Assembly: GCA_964432595.1 (NCBI GenBank)
Contig: CAYSOF010000026.1
Span: 1-64,000, forward strand
Source of the DNA: DASYLJ01 sp964432595
GTDB taxonomy: Bacteria; Desulfobacterota; Binatia; DP-6
Reading direction: 5' to 3'
Length of the DNA: 64,000 nt
The notes beneath the pieces were generated by a model. It made no database searches. It had not been told where the DNA came from and saw only the letters and a program-made list of their open reading frames with translations. Below are positions 8,749 through 16,292 of the stretch, piece after piece (position 1 is the first letter of the stretch; the number at the start of each line of letters is the position of its first letter). The position numbers and the translations under genes were made by a program.

Positions 8749-10107
8749 TCACGGCACGGCATCCGACGGAGCGATCAGCACGTCGACCGTCATGTCGGGG
8801 CCGGACGGCGAGAAGTTGCGCAGCGTGACGCGAACCGGCTCGCCGCCGTAGGGAGCCATTCCCGGGGTATCCGGGCCGCAGACGGGACCCTGGCGCAATC
8901 GCGCCGCACCGGACAGCGCCGCAGCCGCCAGGACGACGCGCAGGGCCACCGGCACGAGCGCGCGCGGCCGCGCGACCCGGAAGATGGCCATGGCGACGAA
9001 CAGGGCCCCGAGCAGCGCGAGCCCCGAGCCGACGGTGCGCCGCCAGCGCGGCGGACCCCACCACGGGTCGTCGGCGTCGCCGCGGTTGCCGCCGGCGCGA
9101 TGGCCGCGGTCGAGGTCGCCGCGCCCGTCGGCCTCGACGAGGTGCAGCAGCTTGTGGCCGACCTTCATCTGCGCGGTGCGGAAGCCGGTGACGCGCTCGT
9201 CGACGTGCCACACGAGGATGCCGGTGCCGGGCAGGCTCGCGTCGGCGCCGATGTGCTGCCGGTTCTCGAGCAGGTAATACTCGTTCGGCTTGCCGGGCAC
9301 GGCGGGGATCTTGACGACGCGTGGCTCGCGCTCGACCGCGGGCAGGCGCACGCCGTACGTCGTGCGGTCGATCGTCTCGACGTCGACCCACCCGAGCCGC
9401 AGCTTCGAGAACGCGTCGAGCTGCGGCGGCGTGGCGCCGCGACCGAGCCACGTGCCCTGCCCCATCAGCCCCCACACGCCGATGCCTTCCTGCGGCGCGC
9501 CGCCGGGCGCGTAGAGCTCGGGCAGCCCGAGCAGATGGCCGAACTCGTGGCACAGCACACCGAACGGGCTGAACGGCGGATCCTCCGTCGCCGAGATCAG
9601 GCACGTGTCCTCGATGCCCTCGACCGGCGGCGCGAGCTTCACGAAGTTCGACCACGGGTCGCCCTGATCGCCGCCCTGCGTGTGCGACTCGCGGCCGCTG
9701 CCGGCGAAGAACACGATCGCGCCCTGCGCGGAGGCGAGCGCCGCACGATCCTCGGCGCTCGCCTCCGCCGCGAACACGCGCAGCGCGTCCATCGCCATCT
9801 GCGGCGCGCGCTGGACGTACGTCGCGCGCTTCTGCGGGAGCATGATCGGTGCGGCGGCGACGTGCGGCACGACGCGCAGCCGGCCCGACGACACCTCCGT
9901 CCAATAGGCCACCATGCGATCGACGAGCGCGTCGGGCGCGCCCGTGAAGTGCGTCCGGGGCTGCTCCAACGGCCGGTCGGGGAACGCGGCGAGCACGACG
10001 ATGATGCGCAGGTCGCCGATCGTCGAGACCGGCTTCGGGATCGACGCCGCCTCGCCCGCCGCGCGGAGGAGGACCAGCAGCGAGAACAGAATCGTCACGA
10101 CGCGCAA
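8749..10107 (-). CDS. M6-family secreted zinc metalloprotease
   Basis: About 452 residues from a proposed TTG start giving the signal peptide (M)RVVTILFSLLVLLRAAGEAAS. An M6 (immune inhibitor A type) catalytic domain follows: LRIIVVLAAFPDRP opening, the HEFGH zinc motif (about 187-191) in the context LCHEFGHLLGLPELY, then WGLMGQGTW downstream. Later YYLLENRQ and GILVWHVDE are also typical of M6. A hydrophobic stretch near 350-375 (SGLALLGALFVAMAIFRVA) suggests membrane anchoring, and a short C-terminal domain closes the chain. The frame stays open further upstream but would run into the divergent plus-strand lipoprotein, so the internal start is preferred; no clear Shine-Dalgarno supports it. 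Likely exported; a possible T2SS client. Confidence 0.82.
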   Translation of the reverse strand: MRVVTILFSLLVLLRAAGEAASIPKPVSTIGDLRIIVVLAAFPDRPLEQPRTHFTGAPDALVDRMVAYWTEVSSGRLRVVPHVAAAPIMLPQKRATYVQRAPQMAMDALRVFAAEASAEDRAALASAQGAIVFFAGSGRESHTQGGDQGDPWSNFVKLAPPVEGIEDTCLISATEDPPFSPFGVLCHEFGHLLGLPELYAPGGAPQEGIGVWGLMGQGTWLGRGATPPQLDAFSKLRLGWVDVETIDRTTYGVRLPAVEREPRVVKIPAVPGKPNEYYLLENRQHIGADASLPGTGILVWHVDERVTGFRTAQMKVGHKLLHLVEADGRGDLDRGHRAGGNRGDADDPWWGPPRWRRTVGSGLALLGALFVAMAIFRVARPRALVPVALRVVLAAAALSGAARLRQGPVCGPDTPGMAPYGGEPVRVTLRNFSPSGPDMTVDVLIAPSDAVP

Positions 10108-10120
10108 ACATGCGTTGGAA

Positions 10121-10150
10121 TTGACAGATCGGGGGTCGTCTGTGATGAAT
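10121..10150 (+). promoter_or_regulatory. Candidate promoter of the PKD lipoprotein gene
   Basis: A perfect -35 box TTGACA (10121-10126) is followed at 17-18 bp by GATGAAT (10144-10150), a weak -10. The segment lies between the divergent protease and lipoprotein starts. GGAGGA at 10181-10186 is the ribosome binding site of the lipoprotein gene. Confidence 0.4.
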
Positions 10151-10192
10151 GGGCGCCGTTTGTCTACTCTTCGTTCCTTGGGAGGACTCACG

Positions 10193-10642
10193 ATGCGGAT
10201 AGTCGGTCGTTCAGCCCTGGTTGGCATGGTCGTGGCCCTCGCGCTGTCAGGATGCGGTGGCGGCGGCGGGGAGAGTCCACAGGGAGAGACGCCCAAGTCT
10301 CCAGCCACCACGGCTCCGGCCGCTCAGGCCACCCCCTCGACGGCGCCCGGCGCCGCAGCCGAGGACCAGGACGACGACCTCGCGGCCCCGCTGCTCGCCT
10401 GGGCAGACTCGGACACCGACGAGGGCAAGGCGCCTCTCACCATCGAGTTCAAGGCCGACGTCGAAGGCGGCAAGCCGCCCCTCTCCTACGTCTGGAAGTT
10501 CGGTGACGGCACCCCGGATTCGACCGAGGCCAATCCGAAGCACACGTACGAGAAGGCCGGGAAGTACCGCGCCGACCTGCAGGTGAAGGATTCCGGCGGC
10601 GACGAGGACTCCGACTACCTCGAGATCGAGGTCACCGAGTAG
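10193..10642 (+). CDS. PKD-domain lipoprotein
   Basis: 149 residues from MRIVGRSALVGMVVALALSGCG, with lipobox L-S-G-C at about 18-21. A Gly/Pro/Ala/Thr-rich linker follows, then one PKD domain (about 70-149) with the hallmark PLSYVWKFGDGTPDS and HTYEKAGKYRADLQV. PKD domains form beta-sandwiches that mediate surface or carbohydrate/protein contacts. It is the only credible plus-strand gene in the window. GGAGG seven bases before the ATG fixes the start. It is divergent from the M6 protease and converges on the DHODH gene with only two bases between stop codons. Probably sits in the outer membrane or periplasm; role unknown. Confidence 0.87.
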   Translation: MRIVGRSALVGMVVALALSGCGGGGGESPQGETPKSPATTAPAAQATPSTAPGAAAEDQDDDLAAPLLAWADSDTDEGKAPLTIEFKADVEGGKPPLSYVWKFGDGTPDSTEANPKHTYEKAGKYRADLQVKDSGGDEDSDYLEIEVTE

Positions 10643-10644
10643 CG

Positions 10645-11568
10645 TCATACCGCGAGGGTTCCGATGACGTCCGTCACGGCGCGCACGCCGTGGCGGACGC
10701 ACCATCGCGCCATCTCGCGTGCGATCCGCACCGGCGCCTCCGGATCGTAGAAGGTCGCGGTGCCCACCTGCACCGCCGCAGCACCGCAGCACAGGAACTC
10801 CAGCGCATCCTCGCCGCTCTGGATGCCGCCGATCCCGACGACCGGGATCCGCAGGCTCCGCGCGAGCGCATGCACCATCGTCAGCGCGACCGGCTTGATC
10901 GCCGGCCCCGACAGCCCGCCCGTCACGTTGTGGAGCCGCGGCCGTCGCGTGGCGACGTCGACGGCCATGCCGCGCAGCGTGTTGATCGCGCAGACGGCGT
11001 CGGCGCCCTCCGCCTCGACCGCGCGGCCGACCGCCGTGATGTCCGTGACGTTGGGCGACAGCTTCACCCAGAGCGGCAGCCGCACGCGCGCACGCACGGC
11101 GCGGACGATCGACGCGAGCGCGGCCGGATCCGTCGCGATGATGCCGCCCCACTCCGGGCGGTTCGGGCTCGCGGCGTTGAGCTCGAGCGCGACGACCCCC
11201 GGCGCGCCGTCGAGACGCACGGCGCACTCCGCGAACTCCTCCGCGCTGTCGCCCCAGAAGTTGGCGACGACGCGCGCGCCGGCCGCATGCAACGCCGGCA
11301 GCCGGTCGCGGAGGAACGCGTCCACGCCGATGTTCTGCAGGCCGATCGCGTTCAGCATGCCGCTCGCGGTCTCGATCAGGCGCGGCGCCGGCTTGCCGTC
11401 GTAGGGACGCAGCGACACGCCCTTCACGCTGATCGCGCCCACGCCGGCGAGGTCGACCAGCCCGGCGAACTCCGTGCCGTAGCCGAACGTCCCGGACGCG
11501 GCGACGACCGCGTTCGGCAGGACGACGTCGCCGACGCGGACGCTCGTATCGACGGCGGCGTCGCTCAC
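10645..11568 (-). CDS. pyrD: Dihydroorotate dehydrogenase, class 1B-like
   Basis: 307 residues, GTG start overlapping rimI as GTGA. Oxidises dihydroorotate to orotate in pyrimidine synthesis. Class 1B traits: ASGTFGYGTEFAGLVDL, the SVKGVSLRPYDGKPAPR FMN/lysine segment, MLNAIGLQNIGVD, VKLSPNVTDI, INTLRGMAVDV and the C-terminal VVGIGGIQSGEDALEFL phosphate site. Oddity: the active-site loop reads LNAASPNRP, with Ser134 where class 1A/1B enzymes carry the catalytic Cys (N-x-S-C-P-N). Serine is the base in class 2 enzymes. No pyrK electron-transfer partner is nearby. A related FMN oxidoreductase is possible, but overall similarity favours PyrD. Confidence 0.85.
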   Translation of the reverse strand: MSDAAVDTSVRVGDVVLPNAVVAASGTFGYGTEFAGLVDLAGVGAISVKGVSLRPYDGKPAPRLIETASGMLNAIGLQNIGVDAFLRDRLPALHAAGARVVANFWGDSAEEFAECAVRLDGAPGVVALELNAASPNRPEWGGIIATDPAALASIVRAVRARVRLPLWVKLSPNVTDITAVGRAVEAEGADAVCAINTLRGMAVDVATRRPRLHNVTGGLSGPAIKPVALTMVHALARSLRIPVVGIGGIQSGEDALEFLCCGAAAVQVGTATFYDPEAPVRIAREMARWCVRHGVRAVTDVIGTLAV

Positions 11569-12044
11569 GCGTCCAGCCGCAGCTCCATGACGATGGCGTC
11601 CTGCCCCGGCCCGTAGTAGCCGCGCCGGATGCCGAGATCGCGGAAGCCGAGCCGCCGGTAGAGCCGTCGCGCGACGACGTTGCCGGCGCGCACCTCGAGG
11701 AACATGGTCCGCGCGCCCGTCCGGCGGCTCTCCGCGATCACCGACTCGACCAGGTGGCGGCCGAGCCCGGAGCCGCGTCGCTCGGGATGCACCGCGACGT
11801 TCAGGAGATGCACCTCGTCGGTGACACGCCAACGACAGGTGTACCCGACGACGGAGGGCCGCGGCGTCGCCCCGTCGATCGCGACGACGAGCTGCGCGAA
11901 CGTCGTCGACAGCTCCTTCTCGAAGAACGCGCGGGACCACGGCTGGGCGAACGCGCGCTTCTCGATGTCGAGCACGGCCGGCAGGTCGTCGGCACGCATC
12001 GCGCGTAGTGTCACTGCCCCTCGTGTCGCCGTGCCGCCCGCCAT
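11565..12044 (-). CDS. rimI: Ribosomal protein S18 alanine N-acetyltransferase
   Basis: 159 residues with the GNAT fold. Motif A reads HLLNVAVHPERRGSGLGRHL (the RRGSGLG acetyl-CoA pyrophosphate loop). It is followed by TMFLEVRAGNVVARRLYRRLGF and the closing GIRRGYYGPGQDAIVMEL, a signature of RimI rather than RimJ/L. RimI acetylates the N-terminal alanine of S18 and sometimes other proteins. It overlaps pyrD by 4 nt. Its start is 65 bp below the ferredoxin-fusion gene. A start at MRADDLPAV (residue 16) is also possible. Confidence 0.9.
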   Translation of the reverse strand: MAGGTATRGAVTLRAMRADDLPAVLDIEKRAFAQPWSRAFFEKELSTTFAQLVVAIDGATPRPSVVGYTCRWRVTDEVHLLNVAVHPERRGSGLGRHLVESVIAESRRTGARTMFLEVRAGNVVARRLYRRLGFRDLGIRRGYYGPGQDAIVMELRLDA

Positions 12045-12109
12045 CGCTCTCCGATGCTCCGTGCGCCGACCCTAGCAAAGCCGGCGCGACAGCACAGCCT
12101 GCGCCGCCC

Positions 12110-13504
12110 CTAGGCGGCCTGGACCTTCGGCAGGATCACCTCGAGCGTGCGGTCGTGGTAGCGCTGCCGGAACCCGGTCACGGCGCTCGCCAGCGGGATG
12201 CGCGTCGTGAACTCCGACGGGAACGCCGGTGCGACGCCGGTGATCTTCCGCACCTGCGGATCGATCACCCGCCCGTGCACCACCAGCCCGGAGCCGTCGA
12301 GTCCGACCTCGTAGTCGTAGTCCGGCATCTCGGTCGGCAGGCCGAAGTGGTCACCGAGTGACGACGGCGGGACGCGGCGCGGGAACTCGAGCCGCAGCAG
12401 GTACGCGTCGTCGCGCTCTTCGAGACGATACACCTCACCGTAGCGGCGCGCGCGCTCGAGCTTTTCGTCGAACGGCTCCCGGCCCTCGTAGAAGCCGTCG
12501 AACCCGACGCTGCTCTCGACGCTGCGCCGGCCGGCCAGCGCCAGGACGATCGCCCCGAGCGGCAGGACGAGCGGCCCGTAGACCGCCCCGCGCAGCGGCC
12601 CCTGCCCGATCGGAACGCCGCGGAAGAAGCTCTCGCGCAGACGCCACGCGGCCTCGGCCACCGCGAGCCCGACGCCGAGCGTGATCCAGCTGTGCACGCC
12701 CGAGGTGAAGAAGCCCACGCGTCCGGCGGCGATCGCGAGCACCACGCAGACGACCGGGTAGAAGACCAGGTTCAGGAACACGTTCGCCGCGGTCGCGAGC
12801 TGCGCCGAGAAGAAGCGCGTGTCGCTCACCGCCGCCTCGATCCGCAACTTCATGCCGGCGGGCAGCGCCCCGAGGAGGCCCTGCATCGCGGCCAGCACGA
12901 CGAGCGGCAGGCGGGCGGCCCCGCCGATCCGCCGGCGCGGCGCGCCGAGGGTCACGACGAGCTGGTCGTACTCGACGGGCAGCTCGCCCGCGAAGCGCTT
13001 CTGGACGCGCGGCGCCGGCGGGGCGCTGGCCTTCTCGACCTTGCCGCTGCCGGCCGCCTTGGCGGGCGCGGCGGCCTTCGCGGGCGCCGCCGCGGGCTTC
13101 GCCGGCGCCGCCACGGCCGCGGCAGCCGGTGCGGCGGGCGCTTCCGCGGCGGCCGGCGCGTCGGCGCCGTCCTTCTTGAAGCGCGACGGCGCATCGTCGG
13201 GGATCGTCGCCTCGGGATGCAGCGCGCGGGCACGCGTCAGGAGCACCTCGTGCGTCTCGGGGATGGCGGGATTCGGAACGCAGCAGTCGACGGGGCAGAC
13301 CGCGGCGCAGGCCTCGTGGTCGTGGAAGCCGACGCACTCGGTACATTTCTCGGGGACGATGTAGAAGATCTCGTCCGACAGCGCCTTGTGCATCGCGCCG
13401 TCCACCCCGAGCCACTCGACCGCCCCCTGGTAGATGGCGGTGTTCGGACACTCGGGCTCGCACGCGCCGCAGTTGATGCATTCGCTGGTGATCATCGTCG
13501 CCAT
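12110..13504 (-). CDS. Fusion: 2[4Fe-4S] ferredoxin, membrane helices, Hsp20-like domain
   Basis: 464 residues. Residues 1-80 are a YfhL/Alvin-type dicluster ferredoxin: Cys9, 12, 15, 19 (C-x2-C-x2-C-x3-C-P) and Cys54, 57, 66, 70 (C-x2-C-x8-C-x3-C-P). A low-complexity Ala/Pro/Lys linker spans about 110-170. The middle has two to four hydrophobic segments (VFLNLVFYPVVCVVLAIAAG, SWITLGVGLAVAEAAW, GPLVLPLGAIVLALAG). The C-terminal about 100 residues (DDAYLLRLEFP ... DYEVGLDGSGLVVHGRVIDP ... TRIPLASAVTG ... LEVILPK) resemble an alpha-crystallin/Hsp20 sandwich; this last assignment is by pattern only. It lies between gspD and rimI, possibly in the T2SS transcript. I know no named family with this architecture; an electron-transfer or sensor role is speculation. 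Confidence 0.72.
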   Translation of the reverse strand: MATMITSECINCGACEPECPNTAIYQGAVEWLGVDGAMHKALSDEIFYIVPEKCTECVGFHDHEACAAVCPVDCCVPNPAIPETHEVLLTRARALHPEATIPDDAPSRFKKDGADAPAAAEAPAAPAAAAVAAPAKPAAAPAKAAAPAKAAGSGKVEKASAPPAPRVQKRFAGELPVEYDQLVVTLGAPRRRIGGAARLPLVVLAAMQGLLGALPAGMKLRIEAAVSDTRFFSAQLATAANVFLNLVFYPVVCVVLAIAAGRVGFFTSGVHSWITLGVGLAVAEAAWRLRESFFRGVPIGQGPLRGAVYGPLVLPLGAIVLALAGRRSVESSVGFDGFYEGREPFDEKLERARRYGEVYRLEERDDAYLLRLEFPRRVPPSSLGDHFGLPTEMPDYDYEVGLDGSGLVVHGRVIDPQVRKITGVAPAFPSEFTTRIPLASAVTGFRQRYHDRTLEVILPKVQAA

Positions 13505-13609
13505 CGAACCGAATCCCCTCCTGCGCGCTGTGATGCGCCGCCGTGTGTGCGAGCGACGGCTACCTAACGCGGCCGCCCGGCGGCCTGCAAGGGCGCGAGC
13601 CTTCCACGC

Positions 13610-16213
13610 TCATTGCTCGACCACCGGCGGCTCGACGCCGGTCGACTCCGGGCTCTGCCACTCCTGGATCTGGCCGGACGGCGGCGGCGGCGCGGCGTCC
13701 TCGGAGTAGCGCCGCCGGCTGCGCATGCGCTTCGCCTGCATCGCCTCACGGAGACGTCCGAGCCCCTCGATACGCGCCGTGAAGTCGTCCGTGATCTCGC
13801 GCGCCTCGTCGCGGTTGCGGATGACGTACGGCGTGATCGTCACGAGGAGCTCGGTGCGGTTCAGCTGATCGGTGTCGGTGCGGAAGAAGCGGCCGAGCAC
13901 CGGCACGTCCATGAGGAACGGCACGCCGTTGCGATCGGTCGAGATCTGATCGTCGATGATGCCGCCGATGATCACCGTCTGACCGTCCTGGACGACCATC
14001 GTGGTCTCGGCCTCGCGCGTGCTGAACGACGGCGAGTTCGTCGCGCCGAAGGACTGCGCCAGCACCGCGCTGACCTCCTGCCGCACCTGCAGGTTCACGA
14101 GCCCCTTCGAGTTCACCTGCGGCAGGATCGTGAGGATCTTACCGGTGTCGCGATACTGGATGGAGTTGACGGTGCTGCCCGCGGTACCGGTCAGGACGGC
14201 GGACGCCGTCGACGTGAGAATCGGGATCGACTGGCCGACGAGGATGTGCGCCTCGCGGTTGTCGGCCGCGATGATGTGCGGTGCCGACAGCATCTTCACG
14301 TTCGTGCGCGACTGGAGCGCGTTGATGAAGATGTTGAAGTTCTCCTTGTCCGTGAGCACCGCGAACGCGCCCTGGCCAGGGATACGGTTGATCGAGTCGC
14401 TCAGGAGGCCGCCGAGACCCTTCGATCCCGGGTGCTGCGTCCCGCCCTTGTTCTGGAAGATGTCGGCCGCCGCGCCCTGCGACGTCGGGATCGCGCGCTT
14501 CAGCGGGCCTTCGGAGAGTGCCCACTCGATGCCGAACTGGAGGTCCTTCGTCAGGACGATCTCGGCGATCGTCACCTCGAGCACGACCTGGCGCGGCACG
14601 ACGTCGATCTTGCGCAATATGTCGAGGATGAGCTGGTAGTCCCGCTTGGTCGCCAGCGTGACCAGCGAGTTCGTCACCTCGTCGGCGACGATGCGCACCT
14701 CTTCGCGGAAGACCGGCGGCGGCTCGGACTGTCCGAAGACGCCGCCGCCCTGCGGGCCACCCGGCAGCGACACGCCGGCCGCGCCGCCGCCGGCCGCGCC
14801 CGCGCCACCGGCCGCGGCGCCGATGCCACCGCCACCGCCCGCACCGCCGCGGCGGCCGCCGCGACCGCCGCCGCCGAGCGACGTCGAGCCCCCGAGGCTG
14901 CCACCGCCACCTGCACCGCCGACCCCCTGATTGCCGCCGCCGAGCTGATTCCCGGCGCCGCCGAGCTGGTTGCCTGCGCCGCCGAGTCCGCCGCCACCAC
15001 CGCCGAACCCACCGCCGGCGCCGCCGATCCCGGATCGACGTCCGCCACGCGAGCCCGCGCCGCGACCGGCGGTACCGGCACCGCCGGACGCGCCGCCCGC
15101 GCCGAAGAGCCCGACGCCCGCCGGCGCCGCGCCGCCCGGCCGGCCGAAGCCGCCCGCGCCGCCGCCGCCCGAGCTGCCGCCGAACAGCTCGTTCAGGACG
15201 GCCGCCAGGTCGACGGCCTTGGCATTCTCGACCGCGTACACGAACGTCTGCCGGCCCGAGCCCTGGTCGGGCGGGATGTCGAGGAAGGCGAGCCAGCGAT
15301 CGACCTCGGAGAACGCCGCCTTGTCGATGGCGAACACGACGATCGCGTTCAGCCGCGACAGCGGCACCATGAACACGCCGCCCTCGCCCGTGCCGTCGGG
15401 CGTGACGCCGTACGGCGCGAGCAGCGTGATCAGCTCGTTCGCGAGCTCCTCGGGATCCGCGTCCTTCATCTTGAAGACGCGCGCATGCAGGTTCGTGAAC
15501 CCGTCGACGTCGAACGTCGCGGCCAGGTCGCGCAGCCGCTGGACGTTCGTCGCGATGTCGGTGACCACGACCGCGTTCGCGCGCGGATAGGCGAGCACGT
15601 CGCCGCCCGGCGTGATGAACGGCTGGAGGATGTTCTGCATCTCCTCGGCCGCGACGTGCTTCATCTGGATGATCTCGATGACGAAGGCGTCTTCTTCGTT
15701 GATGGTGCGGCGCTGGCCGGGCGTGCGCGGGATGATCGCGCGCGTCTTCGCCTCGGCCACGGGAAGGATCTGGTAGATGTCGCCGACCTGCACGGCGGCG
15801 ATGCCGTTGTTGCGAAGGATCTCGTTGAAGAGCGGGAACAGCTCGTCGCGCGGGATGCGGCCGGTGGTGCGGATGGTGACCTGGCCCTCGATGCGGGGGT
15901 CGAGCGTGTAGCTGATGCCGAGCGCGGTCGCGAGGCTGTGGATGACCTCGCGAATCTCTGCACGCTCGAAGTTGAGGACCATCGCCTCCTCGTCGCCGAG
16001 CGGACGTTCGCCTTCCGGAATCTCCTCCGTCGTCGCGGCGGGCGCGATCGTCGTGACCGTCGGTGCCGGGGGTGGCACGGGCGCGACCGTGGTCGGCACA
16101 CGCGCCGGGACGGTGGTGGTCGCCGTCGGCGGCGGCGCGTCCTGCGCCCACGCGAGCCCTGTCCCGATCCCGAGCAGGACTCCCACGCACACCAGGTACC
16201 TTCGCCCCTTCAC
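13610..16213 (-). CDS. gspD: Type II secretion outer-membrane secretin GspD
   Basis: 867 residues from a GTG preceded by GGAGGAGGG. Signal peptide LVCVGVLLGIGTGLAWA, Thr/Pro-rich linker, then the N0 domain (AMVLNFERAEIREVIHSLAT) and N1-N3 domains with repeated LL..LD..P.QV-type strands (FLDIPPDQGSGRQTFVYAVE; IDVVPRQVVLEVTIAEIVL). The C-terminal secretin domain carries the conserved ETTMVVQDGQTVIIGGIIDD, DVPVLGRFF and ELLVTITPYVI. It forms the channel through which folded proteins leave the periplasm. Odd: a Gly-rich insert of about 148 residues (14740-15185) splits the periplasmic N domains. Last gene of the gsp operon, 79 bp after the GspC-like gene. Confidence 0.95.
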   Translation of the reverse strand: MKGRRYLVCVGVLLGIGTGLAWAQDAPPPTATTTVPARVPTTVAPVPPPAPTVTTIAPAATTEEIPEGERPLGDEEAMVLNFERAEIREVIHSLATALGISYTLDPRIEGQVTIRTTGRIPRDELFPLFNEILRNNGIAAVQVGDIYQILPVAEAKTRAIIPRTPGQRRTINEEDAFVIEIIQMKHVAAEEMQNILQPFITPGGDVLAYPRANAVVVTDIATNVQRLRDLAATFDVDGFTNLHARVFKMKDADPEELANELITLLAPYGVTPDGTGEGGVFMVPLSRLNAIVVFAIDKAAFSEVDRWLAFLDIPPDQGSGRQTFVYAVENAKAVDLAAVLNELFGGSSGGGGAGGFGRPGGAAPAGVGLFGAGGASGGAGTAGRGAGSRGGRRSGIGGAGGGFGGGGGGLGGAGNQLGGAGNQLGGGNQGVGGAGGGGSLGGSTSLGGGGRGGRRGGAGGGGGIGAAAGGAGAAGGGAAGVSLPGGPQGGGVFGQSEPPPVFREEVRIVADEVTNSLVTLATKRDYQLILDILRKIDVVPRQVVLEVTIAEIVLTKDLQFGIEWALSEGPLKRAIPTSQGAAADIFQNKGGTQHPGSKGLGGLLSDSINRIPGQGAFAVLTDKENFNIFINALQSRTNVKMLSAPHIIAADNREAHILVGQSIPILTSTASAVLTGTAGSTVNSIQYRDTGKILTILPQVNSKGLVNLQVRQEVSAVLAQSFGATNSPSFSTREAETTMVVQDGQTVIIGGIIDDQISTDRNGVPFLMDVPVLGRFFRTDTDQLNRTELLVTITPYVIRNRDEAREITDDFTARIEGLGRLREAMQAKRMRSRRRYSEDAAPPPPSGQIQEWQSPESTGVEPPVVEQ
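14740..15185. repeat. Low-complexity Gly-rich coding segment inside gspD
   Basis: About 148 codons are dominated by Gly with Ala, Ser, Asn and Gln (GGAGNQLGGAGNQLGGGNQG; GGRGGRRGGAGGGGG). The corresponding plus strand is CCGCC-rich. The unit NQLGGAG/NQLGGGNQ is imperfectly repeated. Such stretches are prone to slippage and to assembly error, so the exact length should be treated with care. The reading frame is intact. Confidence 0.8.
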
Positions 16214-16292
16214 TGCACCCTCCTCCCGTGCGGCGGTGGAGTTCCCGAGCCGGCTGCCCCCGCTGCCGACACGCACCGACCGGACGGCCTTA

